Positions 54,746 to 63,877 of a DNA stretch of 64,000 nt are shown here, piece by piece. The stretch comes from Mortierella alpina (Eukaryota; Mortierellomycota; Mortierellomycetes; Mortierellales; Mortierellaceae), in NCBI GenBank assembly GCA_029449245.1, contig JANATF010000013.1, forward strand, positions 806,001-870,000, given 5' to 3'. Under the pieces are notes generated by a model. The model was not told where the DNA came from. It saw only the letters and a program-made list of their open reading frames with translations, and made no database searches. The position numbers and the translations under genes were made by a program. Positions within the stretch are counted from its first letter, which is position 1, and the number at the start of each line of letters is the position of its first letter.

Positions 54746-56135
54746 ATGGCTGATCAACCCAGCTACACCAATGTTCCAACCACTGTTCCCACTGCCAACA
54801 CCACCGCCAACACACCTGCTCCCACCTTTTCGGTGTGACGAAGAGATTGGGGATCCGCCCAAAATAGCAGGGAAATAGTACAGGACCACTGCGAAGCTAG
54901 GATCCCTTCTCTCATATGCCCTACCTCAGTAATATCAAGATTTCATTTCCCTCCCTAAAATCAACATCAGTACCCCCCTTATAGCCACCACAGTTTTCAT
55001 AGTTTCAGTGTAACACTCCAAGTTTATATATCTTATAAAAGAAGCCCCAGCCTTGGACTTTGGTTCGAGGTCTGTTTCCTTCCCCAAAAATCGTATCATA
55101 TACACTGAATTGTAAGAACATCGTTCCCACACTCATTCTCACCTCACTGACAACCATTGCGGTTAGTTACTCTGCCACAGCTCTCCCACACATATATACC
55201 GCGGCCACAGCAAGAGCAGAGACGAGACAGGTGTGTCTTTCGACCTCCGTCCCCTACAGTTCTCATCGTCCCCTCTCGAACACAACTACAGTCCCGTTCC
55301 CTCCCCTGTCGTATCAAGCATCCGACACCACAGAGGCCCGCAGCTCCCCGGCCTCTTGTCAGGTACGATAATGGACCACTAGCGATGTGAGAGGAGGACC
55401 AAGAACAGCACCCCTCGGCGTATTATTGCAGCTTGTACGGGAGTCCCGACGGAGTCCCAAGGTCTATACAGGTCCCTAACCTGCGTGTGTCGACGTTACC
55501 TTAGATATTGATAGATAGATTCTCTCTTCTCTTCGCCCCCAAGAGAGACACCCTGTGAGAACCACGAGTCCCCCAAGCGGCTCTCACAGTAAGTGAATTT
55601 CTGGTTGGCATGCTGCTATCTGGCACTTTTTGTATTAGTCACTTATCATATGAATATTCTACCCCAGCCCTTTTTCTTGACTGATAGCGACCACTGTTTG
55701 GTCTGCGCAGTTCCGATTGCCCCCCAACGGAAATCAGATCATACGATCAAACGTAAGGGCATTTTCACATGTAGTTTTCTTATCATTGGCCAGACTAGTT
55801 TCATGTTGTTTACCAGATAGTCTATTTTTACGTATCTAGAGTACCTTCACCACATCGGTACTCCTACCCTCTTACAGATATCCAACCCCTGCCCCTTTCA
55901 ACGGCGTGCGCGATGGATTTGCTTGCGAGGCATGGTTGACCACCGTACGCCGCTTCTTCCTTGGCGCAAACATCGCCGATGTGTCCCGCACGGTCACCGC
56001 CATCGCTTACCTTGGCTCCACCGGCCTACTCTGGTGGGATGGACAGTATCTGCCGGACTCCACTGACTGGTCCATTTTTGTCGAAGCCTTCCGCACCGAG
56101 TTCCGTCCCGCCGGCCTCTATGATCACATCCGCAC
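54746..56135 (+). pseudogene. gag of element D, split by a solo LTR and cut by element B
   Basis: The ORF starts at ATG 54746 (MADQPSYTNVPTTV), reaches 54833, is interrupted by a 1021-base solo LTR and continues in the same frame from 55859 (PTPAPFNGVRDGF, EAWLTTVRRFFLGANIA, STGLLWWDGQYL) to 56135. There the B-family LTR begins. The visible second part is a retrotransposon Gag capsid-like region. It cannot make a full Gag. Confidence 0.75.
54834..55854 (+). repeat. 1021-bp solo LTR in the gag of element D
   Basis: Starts TGTGACGAAG and ends CTTCACCACA (imperfect inverted ends). The flanks share TCGG on both sides (54830-54833 and 55855-55858), a 4-bp target duplication. Removing the LTR and one TCGG restores an open gag frame. 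It contains TTATATATCTTATAAAAG near 55026. The inverted copy at 57790-58810 has the same length with only a handful of differences. Confidence 0.85.
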
Positions 56136-56463
56136 TGTCGCGTACTCGGCCCTAGGATAAGCGTAGTATCCTAGGCCAAGCCTTATTTTGCCTTTTAATG
56201 CCTTGTCGACATGCGCCCCCTTTTTACTGAATGCCTTGAATTATGTCCTGACCGGTGACTATGGGTCAAAGCGGCATTACGCACTGGGCTCAGTGTTTAG
56301 TATATATAGTCCGTAGTTCCCTCTGTACAGTTGCTCTTTACCTAGTAACTTGAATACATCCTTGATCATACCCTGAACCCTCCTGTCTTACCACTTCCCT
56401 TGTCCCTGCCCTCTTGCCCTTGTGAAAGGTCAACCTGTCCTTGCCCTGCCCAGATTCACGACA
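56136..56463 (+). repeat. 5' LTR of element B
   Basis: 328 bp, TGTCGCGTACTCGG to TTCACGACA, with TAGTATATATAG (about 56297) as a TATA candidate. Flanks differ (CGCAC left, TTACT right), so it is an LTR of a longer element rather than a solo. The gag of B starts 50 bases later. Matches the solo LTR at 61849-62176 except for about ten changes. Confidence 0.85.
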
Positions 56464-56513
56464 TTACTAGGTCAAACAACCTTTGACCTTTCTCCCCAAG
56501 CCTCTGCTCAGCC

Positions 56514-57698
56514 ATGAACCTCGAACAAACCAATCAAGCCTTTGAAGCCCTTCAAGCCCGCGTTATAGCCATCGAAGAGAGCCTCGCCAATCAAGCCAAC
56601 CCAGCCTTTATCGGTCTCACACACCGTATCCAAGCCCTCGAAGAAAAACTCACGACTCACGGCCCCATGCTCGAGCATCTGCAAACAGGGTTGGAACCAA
56701 GATTCGTGACCATGGAGGCAAAAGTTACTGCCTTGGAGGTTACCAATGAGTCCAACACCTTCACCAAAGATATGCTCAGAGGCCTCAAGACCCTTGCAGA
56801 GGCCGCCAAGACCCAGGGAAGCGCCAAACCTAGAGTCGACTCTCCCGAGAAGTTCTCTGGTAAAAGAGAGGACTGGAAGAGCTTTCAGTCTCAAATGGAG
56901 TTATTCTTTTTAGCCCAAAGCTCCCAGTACCCGACCGACGCGGCCAAGATCATGTTCGCCTTGTCCCGTCTTGGAGACACCGCGGCCTACAAGTACATGG
57001 AAAAACATATCCCTGCCTTCAAGCTAGACGAAGAAGACAGGCCCGCTATCATTAGCAGCCTCGACAAGTTTTGGTCGGTTATGACCAAAAATTTCGGTGT
57101 CACCAACGCCCACATTGTGGCCGAGTCCCAGCTTCGCGCCCTCAAGCAGAAAGGCTCTGCACTTGACTACACAAACAAGTTCGTTCAACTTGTGGCCGAT
57201 ACCGAATGGAACGACGCTGCCAAAATCTCTCAGTATCGTATTGGACTCAAAGAGGCTGTCCAGGAAGCCATGTCCCGTCAAGAAGAGCCTCGAAAGTTCT
57301 CCGAGTTCTCGGACCTGGCCATTGACGTCGATACTCGCCAATATGGTTACTTCTTGCAGAAACAACCCGTTCGCTCCACGCCCGTTTTAAGCACCGCCCG
57401 CAATCCGACGCCCGTGTCCGCAATTCGACCATTCGCTCCCGCCGCGTCCATTGCCGCCCCGTCCATGGCCATGGACCTCAGCCAAGCCCAGCACCGCCCT
57501 GTGAGCGCCGAAGAAAAACAGCGACGCAGAGATAACGATCTCTGTAGCTACTGTGGTTTGGAGGGACATTGGGTTAAGGAGTGTCCCACCAAACCCGCGA
57601 ACACCAGACCCGGTAACAAGGCTCAACACTCTCTCTCTAGTGCCACCACTGCCAACACTAACCCCTTCGTGTTCGATTTGGGAAACGACGACGCCTAG
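56514..57698 (+). CDS. Gag polyprotein of Ty3/gypsy element B
   Basis: A 394-residue complete ORF. Residues 1-85 form an Ala/Leu/Glu-rich coiled coil. About 105-275 is a retrotransposon Gag (capsid) region: FSGKREDWKSFQSQMELFF, LSRLGDTAAYKYMEKH, ESQLRALKQKGSALDYTNKF. A Pro/Ala-rich linker follows, then one classical zinc knuckle C-x2-C-x4-H-x4-C (CSYCGLEGHWVKEC) near 342-355 for RNA binding. It lies directly after the 5' LTR. It ends with a stop and the protease frame follows within a few bases, so Gag and Pol are separate frames. Intact, but the rest of the element is displaced by element C. Confidence 0.9.
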   Translation: MNLEQTNQAFEALQARVIAIEESLANQANPAFIGLTHRIQALEEKLTTHGPMLEHLQTGLEPRFVTMEAKVTALEVTNESNTFTKDMLRGLKTLAEAAKTQGSAKPRVDSPEKFSGKREDWKSFQSQMELFFLAQSSQYPTDAAKIMFALSRLGDTAAYKYMEKHIPAFKLDEEDRPAIISSLDKFWSVMTKNFGVTNAHIVAESQLRALKQKGSALDYTNKFVQLVADTEWNDAAKISQYRIGLKEAVQEAMSRQEEPRKFSEFSDLAIDVDTRQYGYFLQKQPVRSTPVLSTARNPTPVSAIRPFAPAASIAAPSMAMDLSQAQHRPVSAEEKQRRRDNDLCSYCGLEGHWVKECPTKPANTRPGNKAQHSLSSATTANTNPFVFDLGNDDA

Positions 57699-57699
57699 T

Positions 57700-57789
57700 A
57701 AAGAGTGGAGAAGCCCATCTAGGCCAACTTTTCAATATTTCTCCTGTTCACGACCCTATCCACGACTCCGCTCCCATCACCATTCCTGT
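57700..57789 (+). pseudogene. start of the protease frame of element B, truncated by element C
   Basis: After the gag stop a new frame reads SGEAHLGQLFNISPVHDP and then HDSAPITIPVV, typical of the segment before the Asp-protease motif in this element type. It is cut at 57789 by the LTR of element C, before the active-site Asp. The remainder of B pol would be expected beyond the right edge of the window. Confidence 0.55.
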
Positions 57790-58810
57790 TGTGGTGAAGG
57801 TACTCTAGATACGTAAAAATAGACTATCTGGTAAACAACATGAAACTAGTCTGGCCAATGATAAGAAAACTACATGTGAAAATGCCCTTACGTTTGATCG
57901 TATGATCTGATTTCCGTTGGGGGCAATCGGAACTGCGCAGACCAAACCAGTGGTCGCTATCAGTCAAGAAAAAGGGCTGGGGTAGAATATTCATATGATA
58001 AGTGACTAATACAAAAAGTGCCAGATAGCAGCATGCCAACCAGAAATTCACTTACTGTGAGAGCCGCTTGGGGGACTCGTGGTTCTCACAGGGTGTCTCT
58101 CTTGGGGGCGAAGAGAAGAGAGAATCTATCTATCAATATCTAAGGTAACGTCGACACACGCAGGTTAGGGACCTGTATAGACCTTGGGACTCCGTCGGGA
58201 CTCCCGTACAAGCTGCAATAATACGCCGAGGGGTGCTGTTCTTGGTCCTCCTCTCACATCGCTAGTGGTCCATTATCGTACCTGACAAGAGGCCGGGGAG
58301 CTGCGGGCCTCTGTGGTGTCGGATGCTTGATACGGCAGGGGAGGGAACGGGACTGTAGTTGTGTTCGAGAGGGGACGATGAGAACTGTAGGGGACGGAGG
58401 TCGAAAGACACACCTGTCTCGTCTCTGCTCTTGCTGTGGCCGCGGTATATATGTGTGGGAGAGCTGTGGCAGAGTAACTAACCGCAATGGTTGTCAGTGA
58501 GGTGAGAATGAGTGTGGGAACGATGTTCTTTACAATTCAGTGTATATGATACGATTTTGGGGAAGGAAACAGACCTCGAACCAAAGTCCAAGGCTGGGGC
58601 TTCTTTTATAAGATATATAAACTTGGAGTGTTACACTGAAACTATGAAAACTGTGGTGGCTATAAGGGGGGTACTGATGTTGATTTTAGAGAGGGAAATG
58701 AAATCTTGATATTACTGAGGTAGGGCGTATGAGAGAAGGGATCCTAGCTTCGCAGTGGTCCTGTACTATTTCCCTGCTATTTTGGGCGGATCCCCAATCT
58801 CTTCGTCACA
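57790..58810 (-). repeat. 3' LTR of element C (1021 bp)
   Basis: On the minus strand it starts TGTGACGAAG (58810) and ends CTTCACCACA (57790). Exactly the same length as the solo LTR at 54834-55854 but inverted. The flanks do not match (CCTGT versus CGATC), and its 5' side joins the 3' non-coding end of pol, so it is the 3' LTR and not a solo. Confidence 0.85.
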
Positions 58811-58909
58811 CGATCGCAGTGCCTCTTTCCAGGATGCAGCTCCTGACAAAGCAGTTCCAAGCGAGTGTGATCCCCATATTTCCTAGTTTGCGGTCCTTTG
58901 ATATTGCTC

Positions 58910-61846
58910 TCATCGCTGTCCGTCCTTGACTCGGTATGGCTTGAGATTGGTATGATTGACTGGCCGTCCTTGTTTGTAGCCCTTTTGATGTAAGCCTCGC
59001 CGCATTACAAGTACGTACGCCCCTCCTGCTCTCTTTTCAGCGATGTGATAGGGGCCATGCCACTTAGGCAGCAGTTTTCCGGACCACTGGTTGTCCAGAT
59101 CAGCTCGGTAGACAAGAACGGGCTGTCCTACATGGTACTCACGTGGAAGAGGGAGAGTAGATCGTTGATTCTTGTCTTGGTGAGCGGCATTGATCCTTTC
59201 AATCGCGGTTTCTCGAACTTGTGCCAGCATTCCTCGTCGATAGTTGTTGAGAGATTGCAGGTCTTCGGCATCGCCAATCGCTGGCATGTGCATGTTGTCC
59301 AGCTTGGTGCGCGGAGGTTGACCATACAGGATCTCGAAAGGTGAGTATCCTTGGTCATCCTTCTCCATCGTGTTCCACGTCCATGCAGCCTTTTCCAACT
59401 CCTGTCTCCATTCTTGGGGCGGTCGACCATCCTCGGCCAGACATTTGCGGAACTGTTGACTCATGAATCCATTGTATCGTTCCACTTTTCCGTTGGTTTG
59501 TGGATGATACGCAGAGGCTGTAGCGATACGGATCCCAAGCTCTTCGCATTCGTTTTTGAACTCGCCTTGAGAGAGGGAGGAGCCGTTGTCGGTGATGATC
59601 ACTTGGGGGTATCCGTAGCGTCTAAACCATCGTCGCTCGACTTCTCTCTTGATTGTACGTCCCTTGATGCTGCCAAGAGCGATAGACTCAACCCAACTGG
59701 AGGTATAGTCGATCAGATTGAGAACGTACGTCATCCCGTACGACATGGGCAATGGTCCAACTAGATCCATCCCTATGACTAGGAATATTGACGGCGGTGG
59801 TGGGATGCGATGGTGCCTATATCGAGTGGAGTCCCGTTTCTGGAAACGTTGACACGCTTCACAGGACTGCACAGCCCTTTTGATATCGTCAAACTGTCCG
59901 GGCCAAAAGTAGCTGATCGACGCCCAGCGATATGTGCCGCTGATACCCAAATGACCGTTTGTCGAAGACCCGTGGAGGGTGTCAATGATAGTTTGCCGTT
60001 CTTGTGGTGGTACATACATCCGAGGGTTGGCTCCAACAGTCCTCTGCATCAATCGTCCATTGAGAACAAAGTACTTGAGGGCCCTTGTCCGTATATCTCG
60101 GAGGGCTGAGGCCGAGAGGTGAGTCAATGGTTGGCCTTGAAGCCAGGCAGCGATTGACGCATAGGGTTCCTCATCGATCTCAATCATCGCTACCAGGCGT
60201 AAACCTCCCATATCATTGATTTCGTCTTCAAGGCCATAGCTTGGAATCGCTCCATCATTGGGGACACGGGAAAGTGGATCTGAGTCACGCATGTCCTTGC
60301 CGGGTCTATGGTGAATGTCGATCTTGAAACGGGCAACATACAATGTCCAGCGCGTTAGGCGTGCGTTCTGAAATTGGAGGTTGTGCAGGTACAACAAAGC
60401 TCGATGATCGAGAAAGGCATGAATGGTCTTGTCCAGTAGAAGGTGCTCGTTCTTTTTCAACGTGTAAACGAAACCCAACAACTCGCGTTCCGTGGTGAAA
60501 TATCGCGTTTCAGGACCAGATAGCTTCCGGCTGCCAAACAGAATCGGACGGTATTTGGTGTGGATCGTGATGTTGAGGTCATCGGCTTCATCCGTCGCAT
60601 GTGCAAGAACATATCCTGTGCTCTTATCCGAAGTGTCGGCAGAAACGATGACGGGTCGTCGGTGATTTATAATCACGAGGACGGGACTTTCGACCAATCC
60701 TTGTTGCAACTTCTTGAAGGCTTCCGAGTACTGGATGTTCTGGTCCCACATCTTGAGGAAGGTCATAGGACGCTTGTCATACTTGTATAGACCAAAGAGG
60801 GGGGTAGCGATACCGGCGAAGGCAGAAACATGTTCTCCGAGAAAGAGTGCAAAACCAACGAACTGCCGTAGTTCCCGCACGTTCTTAGGCATGGGCCACA
60901 TAGCGATCTTCTGTAGCTTCTTTGGGTGGATGCTGACGCCCTCTGGTCCAATGACCCGACCCAGGAATTCTCTTTGTTGCACAAAGAAGCCCGATTTGTT
61001 GCCAGCAAACGATCCGTTCACTTCATCCATTCTTGCCAAGACATCGGCTATGCGAACCATATGTTCCGCGAAGGTGATGGTGCCAGTACCCATATCGTCG
61101 ACAAAGGTGGCCAATTTGCCTGACAACTCCGGAGTATTGAACACGTCTCCCATGTGACGGCTGTACCACTGCATCGAATCAATCAAGCCCATGGGGAGGA
61201 CGTTGTATTCCCAGAGTCCTTCGGGAAATGACACGGCTGTCAGGTAGCGGCATTTTTCCTCGATCGGAGATTGCAGGTATCCGTCCTTGCAGTCCCAAAA
61301 ACTAAGCCAAGAACATCCTTGCAGTTTGTTGATCTCCACGTGGGCATCGGGGATGGGCCAGGCCATAGGTCGTATGAGCTTATTGATCGGTATGAAGTTG
61401 ATACAGACTCGGTAGGTTCCGTCCTTCTTTTCGACTAATAAAGGGTTGCACGATACGGGAGAGGAAGACTTCCTCATTTTGCCTGCTTGTTCCATTTTCC
61501 TGACATATTCGTTTAGCACGCTGATCTGTCCAGGCGAATATTTGCGGGCATAGGCTCGGGGAAAAGGCATGTCTTCTTTCACGGAGAAGGAGGCAGCGGC
61601 GCTGAGTTTGTCGGCATGCATCGTACGTGACATCTCGCCTTCTTTTGGAAAAGCGCCGACATGTTTCTGGAAGAGTTGCTTGATCTCGTCCATATGTTCC
61701 GTGACTTCGGGAAGGTCGCCCACCATGATCTTATGTTCTTCAAGACCAGGCACCAGTCGACACGGAGTGTCCGTTAAGACGTCTCGGCTCTTAGGGGCTT
61801 CCAGACAAAATCCATATTCGTTGTTTCGGAACGTCAGAGTAGACAA
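58910..61846 (-). CDS. Pol of element C: reverse transcriptase, RNase H, integrase
   Basis: 978 codons open on the minus strand. Order: CRLVPGLEEHKIMVGDLPEV (protease-RT link), RT with VEKKDGTYRVCINFIPINKL, FWDCKDGYLQ and FVDDMGTGTITF (FVDD catalytic pair), RNase H with VSADTSDKSTGYV, TERELLGFVYTL, LDHRALL and a DSDPLSR end, integrase HHCC finger (GHLG..., CEACQRFQ), catalytic Asp in GMDLVGPLP, Asp in IITDNGSSLSQ and Glu in NGKVERYNGF, then a GPY/F tail (WHGPYHIAEKRAGGAYVL). It ends without a chromodomain, unlike the intact element at 44-51 kb. The frame continues from the protease part if the solo LTR at 61849-62176 and one CAAGG are ignored. Confidence 0.92.
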   Translation of the reverse strand: MSTLTFRNNEYGFCLEAPKSRDVLTDTPCRLVPGLEEHKIMVGDLPEVTEHMDEIKQLFQKHVGAFPKEGEMSRTMHADKLSAAASFSVKEDMPFPRAYARKYSPGQISVLNEYVRKMEQAGKMRKSSSPVSCNPLLVEKKDGTYRVCINFIPINKLIRPMAWPIPDAHVEINKLQGCSWLSFWDCKDGYLQSPIEEKCRYLTAVSFPEGLWEYNVLPMGLIDSMQWYSRHMGDVFNTPELSGKLATFVDDMGTGTITFAEHMVRIADVLARMDEVNGSFAGNKSGFFVQQREFLGRVIGPEGVSIHPKKLQKIAMWPMPKNVRELRQFVGFALFLGEHVSAFAGIATPLFGLYKYDKRPMTFLKMWDQNIQYSEAFKKLQQGLVESPVLVIINHRRPVIVSADTSDKSTGYVLAHATDEADDLNITIHTKYRPILFGSRKLSGPETRYFTTERELLGFVYTLKKNEHLLLDKTIHAFLDHRALLYLHNLQFQNARLTRWTLYVARFKIDIHHRPGKDMRDSDPLSRVPNDGAIPSYGLEDEINDMGGLRLVAMIEIDEEPYASIAAWLQGQPLTHLSASALRDIRTRALKYFVLNGRLMQRTVGANPRMYVPPQERQTIIDTLHGSSTNGHLGISGTYRWASISYFWPGQFDDIKRAVQSCEACQRFQKRDSTRYRHHRIPPPPSIFLVIGMDLVGPLPMSYGMTYVLNLIDYTSSWVESIALGSIKGRTIKREVERRWFRRYGYPQVIITDNGSSLSQGEFKNECEELGIRIATASAYHPQTNGKVERYNGFMSQQFRKCLAEDGRPPQEWRQELEKAAWTWNTMEKDDQGYSPFEILYGQPPRTKLDNMHMPAIGDAEDLQSLNNYRRGMLAQVRETAIERINAAHQDKNQRSTLPLPREYHVGQPVLVYRADLDNQWSGKLLPKWHGPYHIAEKRAGGAYVLVMRRGLHQKGYKQGRPVNHTNLKPYRVKDGQR

Positions 61847-61848
61847 GG

Positions 61849-62176
61849 TGTCGTGAATCTAGGCAGGGCAAGGACAGGATGACCTTTCACAAGGGCAGGA
61901 GGGAAGGGACAAGGGAAGTGGCAAGACAGGAGGGTTCAGGGTATGATCAAGGATGTATTCAAGTTACTAGGTAAAGAGCAACTGTACAGAGGGAACTACA
62001 GACTATATATACTAAACACTGAGCCCAGCGCGTAATGCCGCTTTGACCCATAGTCACCGGTCAGGACATAATTCAAGGCATTCAGTAAAAAGGGGGCGCA
62101 TGTCGATAAGGCATTAAAAGGCGAAATAAGGCTTGACCTAGGATACTACGCTTATCCTAGGGCCGAGTACGCGACA
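61849..62176 (-). repeat. B-family solo LTR inside element C
   Basis: 328 bp on the minus strand, TGTCGCGTACTCGG to TTCACGACA, flanked by CAAGG at 61844-61848 and 62177-62181. It breaks the polyprotein frame of C between the protease and reverse transcriptase parts. Same length as the 5' LTR of element B at 56136-56463. Confidence 0.92.
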
Positions 62177-63877
62177 CAAGGGATCAGTACTGGAGTCGAG
62201 CTTTGCAGCGAGTACGGCCAAGGGCGTTGTGTCGTCTGTCGATTCGACCGCGAGTTCGGTGTTGGAACTGGGTGTGGCCATTAGAATGAAAACGTCCTTG
62301 ATATTGCCTGCTTCCTCTTCAGCCAGTAGCTCCTGCAGTGTGGCTGTTTCCATTTTCTCCTGTGCCAGGCTTTGTGTTGCAGCGAGGAAAGCATCGTGGT
62401 AGTCATCATCGGAGTCTGAGTCTAACTCCTCGTCAGAGGTGGTGTTGCTGTCTGACGATGCGGTGTCTGGGTCCTGGTTGCTGTCTGAGTCTGTATCGTC
62501 TTGAATGAGGCCACGATAACCATTCTTGACATCTGGGAGCACTGCAGGCGTATTCTCTTCTTCTTGGACCAAGACCGGAGACTGACCACGACCACCATCG
62601 ATTTCGATTGTTTTGCCACCAATTTTGATCTGGTACAAACCGCTGTTCCAGTAGGTGATGCACTGAGTCATCTCGAGGAATCCTCTTCCCAAGAGTAATT
62701 CACAGGGAGCGTTCTTGATGATGAGGCATCCTATGATGACTGTCTGACCGGCAATGTCCAACGGGATAAGACTGGCTTCGCCAACAGCCGACAATAAACC
62801 TCCAAGTGACCGAATGGTGATCTTCGATATGTTGGAAATAGTGGTAATATTGGCTCTCTCTAGGAACTCAGGGCTGCAGACGTTGACACAGGCTCCTCCA
62901 TCCAAGTATGGCTTGATTGGATGACCGTTCACGGTGGCTAGGAAGTGATGCGTTGTGTTCCTTGCGATGTCTGTTCGTGCCAAGAACGCGCATATTTCGG
63001 CGTTTTGGCTATCGACGCCGAGGCCTGGATACTTGGCGAGGAGGACGTCCTGTTCGCGAGATGGAAGTGTCTTTAATGAGTCTCCTAGCACTCGTCTCAA
63101 AGCCGGTGACAAGGCAAGCAGCTGGGACAGACTAAGGCCGGTGACTTCCACGTCCCTGGTAAACTGGAGGATGTTGAAGGGCTTATCCTTCCATGCCAGA
63201 CGGATGGGTCGAGGTAGTAGGCTTGCGATCTTGGTGAGTTCATCGGCATCAGTCTTGCTGCTTTTTATGGCTTTTGTGAGCTTGTCCTTCAGCTTGGTTT
63301 TGATTTTGTCCTTCGTGGAGACTTTCTTGTTAGGTTTGGCTTTTCCGGCGTCCTTTTCCTTCGGCTGGGTTTTGGGTTTGTTGAGCTTTCGCAGCTGTAT
63401 TTCTCTTGCAGCTTGTATCTCATCCAGTCTCTTGATTTGTTCCGAGATCTTCTTTTCTCGATCCAAGGCCTTCAACATGGGTCGTTGGTGTTCGTCTGGT
63501 CGATTCAGAGGTCGTTGCTGCGGTCTGGGAGGGATCGCAACATGATCCAGCTTTTCCGTTATGTTGCGCTCTGAGGGGCCACTCGTAGGTGCTTGAGTGA
63601 TATCGGTGTCCATGTTGTGCTCTCGTGCCACGGAATCAATCTGTGGACCTAAAGCAGGGATGGTCGTGTTTGTCGGGGCGTTGTTTTCTGGTTTTTGGTA
63701 TGGTGTCTGGCCGACCGGCTTCATCCTTCCTCGGACAGCGGCCAGAACGTGTGGAGGTCCTTTTCCCTTGGGGTGAGTGTCAGGACCGAGATGTCTCACC
63801 CCGTTTAAAAATCCTGCTCTTCCATGGCCGACAATTCTTCCGAGTAAGATTCCATATCGACTCTGCTCAGATAGCAA
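62138..63877 (-). CDS. protease-region ORF of element C (truncated by solo LTR)
   Basis: 579 codons. The first 200 residues are Lys/Pro/Gln-rich with coiled-coil text. The retroviral-type Asp protease follows: KPYLDGGACVNVCSPEFLER, with D-G-G-A in place of the usual D-S/T-G-A, and later APCELLLGRGFLEM (the conserved hydrophobic-Gly-Arg turn). An acidic Asp/Ser tail leads to the RT. The last 13 codons (62176-62138) are read from the inserted solo LTR and end at its stop, so the natural product is cut before RT. The start overlaps the gag end by 73 bases in the -1 frame. Confidence 0.85.
   Translation of the reverse strand: MLSEQSRYGILLGRIVGHGRAGFLNGVRHLGPDTHPKGKGPPHVLAAVRGRMKPVGQTPYQKPENNAPTNTTIPALGPQIDSVAREHNMDTDITQAPTSGPSERNITEKLDHVAIPPRPQQRPLNRPDEHQRPMLKALDREKKISEQIKRLDEIQAAREIQLRKLNKPKTQPKEKDAGKAKPNKKVSTKDKIKTKLKDKLTKAIKSSKTDADELTKIASLLPRPIRLAWKDKPFNILQFTRDVEVTGLSLSQLLALSPALRRVLGDSLKTLPSREQDVLLAKYPGLGVDSQNAEICAFLARTDIARNTTHHFLATVNGHPIKPYLDGGACVNVCSPEFLERANITTISNISKITIRSLGGLLSAVGEASLIPLDIAGQTVIIGCLIIKNAPCELLLGRGFLEMTQCITYWNSGLYQIKIGGKTIEIDGGRGQSPVLVQEEENTPAVLPDVKNGYRGLIQDDTDSDSNQDPDTASSDSNTTSDEELDSDSDDDYHDAFLAATQSLAQEKMETATLQELLAEEEAGNIKDVFILMATPSSNTELAVESTDDTTPLAVLAAKLDSSTDPLCRVLGPRISVVS

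Noticed and set aside
57780-57800. Shared CTTCACCACA-type text at 42124 and 57790 as evidence for a common insertion site
   Set aside because: It is the conserved LTR terminus of the 1021-bp family, not a target site.
57790-58810. Solo LTR without target duplication
   Set aside because: The adjoining pol 3' end and absence of matching flanks fit a 3' LTR of element C better.
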